This document shows, one piece after another, positions 12,352 to 22,606 of a stretch of 64,000 nucleotides of DNA (its first letter is position 1; each line of letters starts with the position of its first letter). This stretch comes from Ehretia macrophylla (lineage: Eukaryota; Streptophyta; Magnoliopsida; Boraginales; Ehretiaceae), in the NCBI GenBank assembly GCA_037974665.1, contig CM075783.1:41739712-41803711 (forward strand), written 5' to 3'. The position numbers and the translations under genes were made by a program. Below the pieces are notes generated by a model that made no database searches, was not told the DNA's origin, and worked only from the letters and a program-made list of their open reading frames with translations.

Positions 12352-12521
12352 TTGGTTATAGCCGTTAGGCAATGTGGCGACGCTGGCGTGTCCCAGCTGG
12401 TGCCAGAGGGTGGTGGATAATCCGTTCATATTCAATTGTAGATATATACTTTTGTATGTAATATATGTACATATAGATCTCTTTTCCACACAATGACTAT
12501 TTCATGAATTAAATCAAATAG

Positions 12522-12593
12522 GCCCATTTAAGACAATGGTAGAGTAACATCATGGTAAGGCGTAAGTTATTGGTTCAAATCCGATAAGGGGCT
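12522..12593 (+). tRNA. tRNA-Thr(GGU)-like relic, module 2
   Basis: 72 nt with the full cloverleaf length, anticodon GGT in CATGGTAAG, T-arm GGTTCAAATCC and 3' GGGGCT pairing with 5' GCCC. By eye about 64 of 72 positions agree with the plastid trnT-GGU sequence I recall. The D stem is altered, which weakens folding. A conserved copy inside a retroposon is more likely a relic than an active gene. Confidence 0.5.
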
Positions 12594-12733
12594 TTGGTTT
12601 TCTGCCGTTAGGCAATGTGGGGATACTGGCGTGTCCCAACCGATGCCAGAGGGTGGTAATTAATCCATTCTATATCTCGTGAGTTGGTTGAGTGGGCATT
12701 TTCCTCACAAAGCAAAAAAAAAAGTGTATGATT

Positions 12734-13755
12734 GTTCAAATATTCACATTGATGAACAAGGTAGTCATAGCCCATAAGATTTGTGTATATTGATACATAA
12801 AATGTGTATGCTCTCTCACATGAGTATAATATTAGTATACGCTTACATGTAGGGATTCACATCCTCTTGTATATATAGAAGGACTAATATTAACCATCTA
12901 CTTAGATTTTAGTCTAAAATAATAATAATTAGATCAAACACACCTAAACAAGTTACATTAAATTCTGTGAAGTTATTCTTAACCATCATTTGATAACCAT
13001 AAATTTCTCCTTTTAATTCTTTTTCTCTTTCCCTGCTACTACTCATCTCTGTGTTTTTCACATGATTGAACATTAAAAATTTCATGAATAGAGTAGATAT
13101 AGACAAAACTTAATAAATTTCAGGAATCCCACTTATATATTTTTTTCAACAAATATAAATTATGTATATACAAAATATATAACATGGACAGAGAAAAAGA
13201 GAGTTGGGGTTTTTTTAGAGAGAAAAAAAAGAAAGAGGCAAGAGAAATTTGGGGGAAATTTTGAATTTTAAAATTAATTGTGTAATTCATTAGTTTTGAA
13301 TGTTTAATTCAAATGGTTAAAATATTTTAAAGTTGAAATTGGGATGGAAGGTCTAAATCATCTCTTTTTTTGCTAATCAGGTGAAAACGATTCAATTAAA
13401 ACTCCAACTCAAAAGTTTATAAAGTCAATTCGAGAAAAAAACGCTGCCTCTACTAAAAAATATCACCTAATCTCTGATTAGCGTGTATGTAATTCATTTG
13501 TAACTGTTCTCCTAATTATTTTACATTTACAAAGTCAAATTCAACTCTTTTATATACTGATAGAATGAAACAAGTAAACAATATGGATCCGTACAATAAT
13601 CGTACATTATATGTGTATAGGTGACTCAAGCAACTTCTCAGGCACAAATGTTGCCATTCCCAACCATATTTTTGTGAAAATTAGCCACGTGAAAGGAGCA
13701 GAGTGTTTGAAGAAATTGAGAGGTGGAGGTATGTCGACAACTTCTTCATATCTCT
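12734..13755. other. AT-rich intergenic DNA, no gene seen
   Basis: About 1 kb of low-complexity AT-rich DNA with short purine runs (13190-13260) and no open frame of credible composition. No LTR, tRNA or transposon end was recognised. It is the upstream flank of the gene at 13892. Confidence 0.6.
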
Positions 13756-13763
13756 TATATATA
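13756..13763 (+). promoter_or_regulatory. TATA box of the secreted-protein gene
   Basis: TATATATA followed by GAGGAAGC lies about 130 bp before the start codon at 13892. This fits transcription starting near 13785-13795 and an AT-rich leader of about 100 nt. The start context is AAATGGC, which is good for plants. Confidence 0.55.
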
Positions 13764-13891
13764 GAGGAAGCTAAATGTTAATACAAATCATATTCACTTG
13801 ACATCTTTTGCCTTTACATTCATAAAAAAAGGCCAAATAAAAGTAGATTGCAAGTGAGTAAATAAAAAAATCAATAACCAATACCTCTCAA

Positions 13892-14398
13892 ATGGCATTG
13901 AATAACAATGCTTGTCTCCTCCTGGCCATGATTGTCATGGTCAGTTCCAACGCTTTGGTGAACGGACAAACTTTACCGAATAGTATCAGTCCCACCCCCG
14001 CTCCCAACGTTGCAGTGGATGAATGGAAGGTTAATATGATTAATTTGCTCAACAAACCTATAGAGGTACAATTTTCTATTAAAACATTCATTGATGCTGA
14101 ACTACACAAGTACTTAGATAAGCTCAACCCAGATATAAAAAATACAATCATCGATCGTTGCATAAAATCCACAAAAGATACTCTTACACTTCTCGATGGC
14201 GTCAAGAGATTTCTCCATGAAAATGAAACCATGGCTAAGTTGACCGAAACACTCACTCAAGCAGAAGATGCTGGAAAGGATTGCCTATATCAGCTTGATA
14301 CATTCCAAGCTAAAGATGTTCCTAGAATCCCTGAGCTAGTCAAGGAGTATGAAACTGTTCTAAGGCAGGCCAAGACTTCTATTTTGTGGGAGAATTAA
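13892..14398 (+). CDS. Small secreted helical protein, possibly pectinesterase-inhibitor-like
   Basis: Single exon, 168 residues. Residues 1-25 form a signal peptide (hydrophobic LLLAMIVMV, likely cleavage after VNG), so the product enters the secretory pathway. A short Pro-rich stretch (SPTPAP, 33-38) precedes a helical, charged body (43-165) with one N-glycosylation site (N111-E-T). The mature part has two cysteines, C90 and C131, 41 residues apart. In plant invertase/pectin-methylesterase inhibitors the second disulfide joins cysteines about 40 residues apart in a four-helix bundle of about 150 residues, so length, signal and spacing fit. However, the usual first cysteine pair is absent, so the assignment is tentative. 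If correct, it would act in the cell wall. TATA box, start context and poly(A) signal all fit a live gene. It is the only host-type protein gene I can support here, and its right-hand neighbours are repeats and a Copia relic. Confidence 0.8.
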   Translation: MALNNNACLLLAMIVMVSSNALVNGQTLPNSISPTPAPNVAVDEWKVNMINLLNKPIEVQFSIKTFIDAELHKYLDKLNPDIKNTIIDRCIKSTKDTLTLLDGVKRFLHENETMAKLTETLTQAEDAGKDCLYQLDTFQAKDVPRIPELVKEYETVLRQAKTSILWEN

Positions 14399-14465
14399 TA
14401 TAGATATAAAATGTTGTTATCAAATTTTGCCATTAATGACTTGCAATCAAGAGGGTGGCTTGTTG

Positions 14466-14471
14466 AATAAA
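14466..14471 (+). terminator. Poly(A) signal AATAAA
   Basis: AATAAA lies 68 bp after the stop codon of the secreted-protein gene, followed by T- and TG-rich DNA (AATGTTGTATGCATG), the usual layout of a plant 3' end. Confidence 0.55.
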
Positions 14472-14591
14472 ATGTTGTATGCATGAAATTTTCATCAATG
14501 AAAATATTTACATTTTGATCAAATATATATACTTGCATATGTCATTTCTTGAGCACCCAAAATCACATACACTCGTAAAGCAATGTAACAC

Positions 14592-14804
14592 ATGTCTCTT
14601 TGCCTAAGCGATCAAGGTTTGAAAAATGTGAATTTCGAGATAGACTCCCCCTCGAACGCACCTGAGTGGCAAGAGATTACCAAAAAAACCCCTTCAAAAG
14701 AAAGTTTGGAAGTTGAGCATTTGAGCCCCGAAACCGCTTATCAGGAAACAAATGTGGAAGGCAATTTTTCATCCCCTTCCCCTTCTCCAAATATGGACCC
14801 CTAA
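14592..14804 (+). pseudogene. Ser/Pro-rich open frame of unknown origin
   Basis: 70-codon frame, polar and acidic, with a Ser/Pro run near the end (SSPSPSPNMDP). In the same frame, after the stop, similar Ser/Pro/Lys-rich sequence continues to about 14900. The composition differs from the AT-rich surroundings and looks coding-like, but I recognise no family. It could be a fragment of a transposon ORF or of a host gene. It lies about 120 bp after the poly(A) signal of the secreted-protein gene and has no clear promoter of its own. Confidence 0.3.
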
Positions 14805-15762
14805 AGTCCACTTATGTCTCCCCCTACATCCAAATCTTCTCCCTCAAAATCTAAGAGTGCCATCTTCCACCTTGAGAATTGGCGAGATGTTTGGGTTAAA
14901 AGTACTACATTAATGTCCCTGTATAGTTAATTTTATTTATTTTTGCATTAATCCCTTTTGGAGACTATCGTTATAAAGAATTTACCTAGCCGATTTTATT
15001 CTTTAGCCATCATAAAAAATAAATATAAGTTTGAGATTTATTTATTTTGTCATTAAGTGAATCTAAACAAGCCCTTTTGTACTAGCGAAAACAACTCTCT
15101 TCTATTTATTTATTTAAATTTCTACACATAAAAGGCAAAAAGGGGAATCGTGGAAGTTTTATCATTTTTTACCTCCAAAAGCTTATTAGCTTCAAGAATC
15201 CTTATCCATTTTTGCTTTTGGAAAAAAAAAAGCATGAATTTTTCTGAGAGATCTGCGCCTGCTTGTAGACAATGATAGAAAGGAAGTGACTTTTCCAAAA
15301 ATTGATTGTACAATAATTCGCTTATCAGCCTCTCGGGGAAGTAAAAAATCATTTAAACAATCTTAAATTTTAATTCTCTCCCTCCAATCCCATTGTACTT
15401 CTTTTACTGGGGTTGGGGGTGGGTAAATGAAACATTCTATATACTTAAAAATTTTACAAATTGTAACGGTTAAAATTTTTATATCACTTTCTGTTAATAA
15501 TTTCTCACGAGATAAGTTTTCTCAATGGTTATAGAATTACAATTTAATTGCAAAAGTTTTTTTTAACCGTTACTTGGTATTTACAAACATCTTTTTTCAA
15601 GAGAGAATTTGTAAACGGTTTTTTTTTTCCAATTATTGCATAAAGTTATTTGTAATAATTTTAATCTTTTTACGACAGTTTTAATTGTTTGAAGAAGACA
15701 AAATCGTCTAGGAACTTCATTCTAAGCTTTTCAATAATTATTTTAGTTCTCAGCATGAAGAT
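14805..15762. other. AT-rich intergenic DNA, no gene seen
   Basis: Nearly 1 kb with T and A runs (15216-15232, 15558-15625) and no supported gene. The minus-strand open frame at 15122-15352 is of chance-like composition. Confidence 0.6.
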
Positions 15763-16154
15763 CACAATAAACTAGAAATTAAAACTTCATCTTTAATCCT
15801 CATAACAAAAGTAAACCTTCAAGGGGAGCTTTACCGTTGTTCGATTGTGTCTTTAAGGTAAACAATTTCTTGCACTAATACAAAGTTAAGTTGCATAAAA
15901 TAAATCTTAAAGTGGTTATGAAAAGAATTTTTCCCTTAGCGAGAGTTTGTGCATTGAACACAATAAACTAGAAGTTAAAACTTCATCTTTAATTTTCAGA
16001 ACAAAAGTAAACCTTCAAGTGGAGCTTTACCGTTGTTTGATTGTGACTTTAAGGTAAACAATTTCTTGCATTAATACAAAGTTAAGTTTCGTAAAATAAA
16101 TCTTAAAGTGGTTCTGAAAAGAATTTTGCCCATGACGAGAGTTTGTGCACTGAA
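15763..16154. repeat. Two tandem 196-bp repeats (R1, R2)
   Basis: The units at 15763-15958 and 15959-16154 both open CACAATAAACTAGAA and close GAGAGTTTGTGCA(T/C)TGAA. By eye they are about 93% identical. One and a half further units sit at 26714-27041, again followed by the same 107-bp tail. No coding or transposon signature is seen. Confidence 0.85.
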
Positions 16155-16262
16155 CTCCCTTTTTTTTATTATCTTATGTAATTATATATTAAGTGGTGTG
16201 TAACTTTGTCATTCCACATGAAGCTAGGCTCTTGTGAAGGACAAGGTCATAGCCAAGAAGAT
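16155..16262. repeat. Tail after R2, duplicated at 27042-27149
   Basis: It starts CTCCCTTTTTT and ends GACAAGGTCATAGCCAAGAAGAT. The matching tail at 27042-27149 continues into other DNA, whereas this copy stops at the Copia LTR, showing where that element inserted. Confidence 0.8.
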
Positions 16263-17193
16263 TGTTAGAGTTTATTGCAGCATAAGTATGGATAATTTGA
16301 TTAACTAATAGAGTTTATGGTGTGACCAGAAAAACTGTTACAAATGATGTTGTAACATTAACTGAAACACTAGACTAGTCACAGTAACATAATAACAGGT
16401 TTCACATAATGTTGCAACATAAACAGAGAACGTATAAAGCAGCGGAATAAAGCAAGCTGTAACAGAAATAAAGAACACCAAGATTTAACGTGGTTCAACC
16501 GTGCGGTCTACGTCCACGGGACCAACCCCTAGTCCAACAAACCAATTCATTAAGAAATATCAAGTTTCAACATCAATTGACTTACACAAGTAAAGACTTC
16601 ATCTTAACATTTGATGCCTCGATGAAAAACTCCTTAATGAACTTCGGTTTGGCGAGCTCCCCTCGACTTGCAATGTTCTCTCTCGAGAACTATACTTTTT
16701 TCTCCCGAAGAATGAACAAAAGATACAATAATCTAAACATTCAAAGGCTCAAACAAGTTGCTCATAACTCACTATAAAAAGCAACAAAGTTGCAACACTT
16801 AATACAATCAAAGACTAGAACATAGATCGCGTTGCAACATAACACGGAACACTAGGCAGAACTCCTTTATATTCTTTTGCGCTTTCTTTCTGTCTACTCC
16901 CTTCCTGCCGTGACCTATTCTTCTTATATATATACTTGATTGCTCCTTGAACATCTTGGCTTGGGCTTCAAGAAAGGCCTCTTCTCATAAAACTCTAATA
17001 TTCATTTTATTCTTCCTTTCCTTATGAATAGGCAATCAATGCAATTTCTTAATCATCACAAAGCCTTATCTATTGTGGTAAGTTACCATAATATTTTCAA
17101 TGCACAATACAAATGGCAATAACACAAGTATGGTAACAAAAGTTTTGCTAAAACATAGCCAATTAATTCACAATCAATTTAATTGCCTTAACA
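16263..17193 (-). repeat. Copia 3' LTR
   Basis: 931 bp with TGTT...AACA inverted ends, flanked inward by the polypurine tract. It contains three exact GTTGCAAC palindromes (16411, 16789, 16831). Target duplications cannot be tested because the other LTR is missing. Confidence 0.75.
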
Positions 17194-17824
17194 ATCTCCC
17201 CCTTTGGCTTTGTTTTAGCAAAACCTAGTATCACTATACTGCACAAACGCTCAAGCTCAAGTCAAAGACCCTGTTGCAACAGTCAGTATAACATCATAGA
17301 AACACATATAAAAAAGTATCAGAGCAGCAAAGATAATGACCCTGCACAAGAGAATGAAACTGTTGCAACAAACAATAAAACATCACAGACAGACAAGAAA
17401 TTATCAGAGCACAATGATCCTGTTGTAACAACATAGAAACACAAACAATATTGCAATAAGGAAATAAGAAGCAGCAAGTCATAGCAAAATCAATAGCAAC
17501 AACAACCGCAAGCAATAAGTAATAGCATATTCTCCATTTTTTTGCCAAATAGAGACAAGGGGGCAAGGTAACACAATGTAGTGTATCAACATAGCCTCTA
17601 TATCAAAGAAAGCAGTAAACTGATTGAAAAAAGAGTTAATCAACACAATGTATCAAGAGGAAAGGTATCATGATTTTGAAAACAACTATCTAGGTCAATC
17701 ATCAAAATAAACAATGTAACGCAAAGCTTCAAAACATAAAACATCAAACCATTATCTTGTGAGAGTTCATCTCCCCCTTTGCCAAAAGAAACCAAAAGAG
17801 AAACACAAAGTACTAGACCAAAGT
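17194..17824 (-). other. Copia interior, 3' non-coding segment
   Basis: It lies between the polypurine tract and solo LTR F. It includes a second purine tract (GGCAAAGGGGGAGATG on the minus strand, about 17769-17784), a feature seen in SIRE-type elements between pol and the LTR, and two GTTGCAAC motifs (17273, 17362). AAAGT at 17820-17824 is the target duplication of F. Confidence 0.65.
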
Positions 17825-20800
17825 TATAACGCCCCGATCCCTCATGAGACCAGGACTCCTATTAAACATGTTATTCTCAACCTAATTTCAAACTCCGAGC
17901 ATGAAATTTTGGGAAAAACAAACGGAGTCTCCCCTGCTTAAAGGACTATCCGATAACCTGCAAATAACATAATACAATTACAAAACCATAATCCAACATT
18001 CTTATACACTCCAACTTCAAACATTAAGCTATGGCCTGTCTCAAGGCCATCCAAGCCTTAGACTCAACAAAATAGGTACACAAGCATGCATAGGCCTTAA
18101 ATATTGAAATACTATGTTATAAAGTAATTTATCATACCATTCTAACTTTATCTCTTCAATTGTCTTGTCTATTAATCCAGCCTATTAACTCCATTAACCC
18201 AAGCAAGAATGCACGACCAATGAACAATAACATAGTTCATTAAGCTATTATATGCCACCTACAAATCAAATACAAACAAGATCTAATACAATTACAAGCT
18301 GGGTTTCTATAGTTCCAATCAAATTACAATTCAAACCACTTTACTAAATCACATGGATTCGCAGATACTAACAATGGAAGCCAACACAACCAAACACGGT
18401 AACTCTCGAGCTTTCCCTGTATTACCTTGCGAAGGTGCTGAACTTGAAAGGTGTTAGAAACGAGGGTGAGTATACAATTGGTATACTCAGTGAGGGAGGT
18501 ATTGCAGCATACCGGGGAAGTGCTTTCATGAAATGCACAAGATAACACATAAATATCACAAATAAACAAGCTATTGAAACAAGTAATTAAACACTTTATA
18601 AAAGGATACGATTCCACTTTGTCTTCAATCACGAGCCACGAGCCAAGATCTTCAAACAAGTGCCGGTAAAACCCTTATTCCTCGAAAATGGGATACTCCG
18701 GATGTACCCCGATCCTATGACCCTTTCTCCTGAGGTAGGTCCATATGCCCCAACGAGGTAAACCACGCCTTTGAGGTAGTGGAGTATACTCAGCGAGAGA
18801 AATGGAATAGGCACCATGGTAGTCGAGAGAGAATGACAAGCCCGATGCCGCCCGTGTTTCTCGACACGACCATGTCCGAAAAGGTTGCGCAACCCCAAGC
18901 CAAGATCACGAGAGCCAAGTAACATATACATAATAATTTACAAACAATATAGGCAAGATAACAATATAAGCAAAATAACTAACATTTATAGCATGGGCAT
19001 TATCCAACATAATTTATATACAACAGAGAATGCAAATAAGATGCAGCTCCCTCACCTCCAGAAGCCACGAACTCTCTCAATCTTTTCCCTCGTGCTCAAA
19101 ACTAAAAATTCACACAGGATTCGTAATTTAGTTCAACACAACACAACTATACACTTTATAACAAGTAAAAACATAACATTTGACAATCATGCAAAGTCAC
19201 ATACAAGCAACCCGAAAATCATTAGAACAACATGAAAAGTAGCATTTCAAGATATTGTCAACGTTAGGCTTAATTTTGACACTTATTCCCTTTGTCTTTT
19301 GGCACAATTCGAAGCATATCCCGCATATAACTTTAATCCATCTAAACTCGGCATGCAAATAACTAACTAGTTTTACACATAGACTTAAAGACAAGCATGA
19401 AAATATTCATTAACATCATGAGGGGCAACTAGACTTGATTCAATGTTCATTAGCATGCAAAATACTTCAATTACTTTAACTACAACAAACATTAACTTTT
19501 ATCTACTTAAGCTAACTCCACAATTTATAACAATCTTATTCGATTATGGCACAACACCTACTGCAACATTTAGAGTTTAATCTAATTCAATAAATCAACT
19601 CAATTAACCACGGAGATGCTCACATACCAAATTCAAACAAGGTTCTTATAAGACTAACACTATAAGCTCGTGACAATTAAATCTCACAAATACTAATCAA
19701 CTCATTTGTTTAACACATAATATAACTCGATAGACACCTCATAACCATCAATTAGTTCAAATAACTTCAACTACATTTATGGAACCTAACCTAAGCATTA
19801 AACTAGTATTCAAGGCTCTAATTGCAATAATTCTAATGTGCGCATACAAAGAGGCATAAAAATTGATGTTCTCGGAATTCAATAAATTTTAACGTGGGAC
19901 TGTTTTATCAACCCAACATCACATATCTATAATTAGATTAAGATTTTCAGCAAGATTTAAAGGGCCTAAGTGAATAGTATCCATTAAACTAACTTTAACT
20001 AAATGATCTTGCACTTCAAGCATTTTTAATCCATTCAAGTCTCTAAACTAGGTTCATTTACTCCTAAATTGAGACTAAATAACATTTAATCGAGCTTTAA
20101 TGTAAGGTTACACAAAATCCCCAATTTCAATATGAAAACCCTACTTTAATTTAAAGATTAAGCAATCTAAGAATTTTTAAACCATGTGAGGCTCCAAACT
20201 AGGTTTAATAACTCTTAAATCACACTTATATAACAATAAATTAAGCTAGAACACAAGAGTTACAATTCACATTTTTACTATTCATGATCTTCTCTAATTT
20301 GATTCTTTTATTTATTCCACAAACAAGCCATTAAACTACATAAACTAAGTCTCTATAGCATGTAGAGATCATATTATACAAGATTTAAGCATTTCATAAG
20401 TTATTAAGAACAAATCCAATAATTACAAAATATGGCATAAATATTTAATATGCAAAATAATGTAAAATCCCTCACGTGGCAAGAAGAATAAAGCTTGAGA
20501 ATGATCTTTGATGGCTAAAACAACTCCCAATGCAAGCTCAAAGGATCAAATTGAAGAATTGAAGAGTTTTTTTTTTCTTTCTTTTCCTTTCTCTTTCTCG
20601 GCTTTGAGCCTTCTTGCTCTTTTTTTTTCCTTTTGTTTTGTGCTTGTTTTGGCTTTAAAAGGAAAACAAACAAAGGTCAAAGGTCAAGGGTCAAAGGCTT
20701 GGTCAAATGGCTCTAATTAAATGGTCAAACACTTTGTATTGGCAATTAAAATGGCTAAGAATAAAAACAATCTCAATTCAATTACAAACTCTACTAAAAG

Positions 20801-21227
20801 CTGAAAATACTATTCACTCGGGGACACTCAAAATAATCCATTATATTTGATTTTCGATATGTTATGCACAAACGATCAAGGAACGAATGCTTTAAATATG
20901 GTACGTAAAAAAATATTAAATTTGAAAGATAAATCAGTTTAAAATTTACTCTGGGCTAGGAGTTATTTTTTTTTTCATTTAGTTGAAAACAAGATAAATA
21001 AATGCAAGAAAATGAAACCTAATATTATAAATAATAAGATAGTTAATATTCATTTCACATAATTGATTTAACTATTATTTGAATAATTTTGATGTAATAT
21101 GAAAATAATGCTAAAAAATGAATAAATTAACTAAAGCAAACACATAATTTCATGTCAGCATTCAAGATAAAACCTAATTAAATGCAAACATGTACTATTC
21201 ATGACATGCTGGGTTCGGGGTACCACA
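17825..21227 (-). mobile_element. Solo LTR F (Tekay-like LTR family), 3.4 kb
   Basis: 3,403 bp, TATAACGCCCC...GGTACCACA on the plus strand (TGTGGTACCCC... on its own strand), flanked by AAAGT at 17820-17824 and 21228-21232. No primer site, polypurine tract or interior follows either end, so it is a solo LTR left by recombination between the two LTRs of a once complete element. It is related to LTR E (62103-64000) and more distantly to B and C. It has the GGTTGCGCAACC palindrome at 18883-18894, a splice-donor-like GTGAGGG on the minus strand near 20475 and an acceptor-like TTTGCAGGT near 17957. No protein is encoded; the T-rich frame at 20508-20720 is low complexity. Confidence 0.85.
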
Positions 21228-21232
21228 AAAGT

Positions 21233-22606
21233 ACTTAATAGAAATCATCAAACAAAAACATGGACCCATAGTATATCAACATAGTAAAGTATAAAACTTA
21301 AAAACCTGTGAAGTATCAGAGCAATAATCATCAAGCAAATGAACATTTAAGCAGTGGATTTGAAGACGAAATCAAGTACAGTTTGTTGTCCTTCCATCCC
21401 TAGGTTTGGTGTGCCGCGGAAGCAGAGACCCACTAGAGCTAGTATTGCTTGATGTTGAGACATTATCTGCAGCCAATGTGGGGGATAATAACTCATCGAT
21501 AGTGATTGGTTGATTTGACGCACCCCCAGTGCCCCTTGCTTTGGTTTTCCCCAACATCTACCACTTGACCTTGTGTTCACCGTTGTTGTTCTGCAAATGG
21601 GTAAGCAACAAAAACTCGAAAAGAGAAAAAACGAGAAGGTGAGAAAGAGAGAAAGCATGAGTAGTAAAGAAGACAAATGAATTGTAAGATGTAAAGTCAC
21701 TGAATTTCTCAAATAAATCATGCCCTAATTGTGAGTAATAGACGGCAACGTCCAATCCAACAGTCTTAGGAAATTCAAAAACTACAAAATTGAACCAACT
21801 GCCAATTATAGATATCCAGAATTCCCGCTCAAAATTTTTTTCCTTTCGGATCACTAAAATGTTGCAACATTGACATATGTTACGCACTGTTATCCATAAA
21901 AAAAAACAAATAGAAGTGATGTTGCAACTATATTTCCAATAGTATCTTCCAATTTTTTGGCTCAAATCCCCTGAGATTTTACCCTTTTTTTCGTTTAACA
22001 GGAAATAAAAATGCACGATATGTTCAGAAGGCATGAAGTCACTCAAGAAGGTTTACTTGTTAATATTAATTAAGTCAGAGATTTAATCAATGAACCATGT
22101 GCGTGTGTGAAGCAGAATTCTGAAAAAGATCACTTTCACTATCAAATCTGCAAGATGAAGAAACTCTCCCTATCAACTCAAACATACCTGATCGACTATT
22201 CATCTCGCAGGAAATTTCAATATCTATCCATTATTGTTTTCTTTTTTTTCTTATGTTTCAGCTCATGTTACAACTGGTAGCTTTCACACTAATACATTTT
22301 ATTTAGGATTAGGTAGCTCTTTTCAGTGCTTGACATTCTCAATATTTCCTACATATTTTGTTTTGCTGATCTTGAGGATGAGTTGAATGCAGGGATGGAT
22401 TAGAGTGACTTCTCTCGTTATCCTTAGTCATTTGATAGATCAAGCTCCTGTACTCACAGATCATCAAGATTAGCTTTCTTCATAAAACCATAATTCAGTT
22501 GTGTAAAAAGTATGGTTCATTAAATAAATCACCAGTTGAATTAAATATTAATTTTTTAAACTTCTCAAGCTACTTTCGCAACCCCGATGCAGTCTATGAT
22601 GCAACA
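21233..22606 (-). other. Copia interior between RNase H and the solo LTR, possible extra-ORF remnant
   Basis: SIRE-type elements often carry an extra, sometimes envelope-like, frame after pol. On the minus strand a 162-codon open frame (22046-21558) and a short one opening MLGKTKARG (from 21557) occupy the right place, but similarity to a named protein is not visible. There are two GTTGCAAC motifs, at 21861 and 21921. Confidence 0.4.

Larger units (their letters stand above)
12189..12672 (+). repeat. Two tandem 242-bp units
   Basis: Unit 1 starts at 12189 and unit 2 at 12431, both opening TTCAATT(A/G)TAGATATATAC. Each runs through GTACATATAGATCT, a tRNA-Thr-like core, and a tail with CTGGCGTGTCCCA and TGCCAGAGGGTGG, in which CTGGC and GCCAG can pair. 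By eye the units are about 85-90% identical, so the duplication is older than the copy A/copy B duplication. Confidence 0.75.
12024..12733 (+). mobile_element. Composite retroposon with three tRNA-like modules, poly(A) tail and 12-bp target duplication
   Basis: The direct repeat AAGTGTATGATT lies at 12024-12035 and again at 12722-12733, directly after an A-run of ten or more bases. Target duplication plus poly(A) is the signature of LINE-driven retroposition. The roughly 686-bp insert has a SINE-like head with pol III A and B boxes (12048-12104), then two 242-bp tandem units (from 12189 and 12431), each holding a tRNA-Thr-like sequence. A further A-box-like TGGTTGAGTGG lies just before the tail (about 12674-12684). 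The size and module count are unusual for a plant SINE (typically 100-300 bp, one tRNA head). The left part recurs at 61706-62102. It could be one composite transcript or a SINE that grew by tandem duplication; the matching flanking repeats favour a single insertion of the whole. Confidence 0.65.

Noticed and set aside
15763-16154. R repeats as a CRISPR-like or satellite array
   Set aside because: Only two units (and one and a half at the second site), 196 bp each, with no spacers. A small local tandem duplication is enough.
18629-18931. Open frames in LTR F and LTR E (62854-63228) with shared residues
   Set aside because: The similarity comes from the conserved LTR core around the palindrome, not from a gene.
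20508-20720. Open frame with a Phe/Ser-rich hydrophobic middle inside solo LTR F
   Set aside because: Arises from a T-rich leader tract in the LTR; low complexity.
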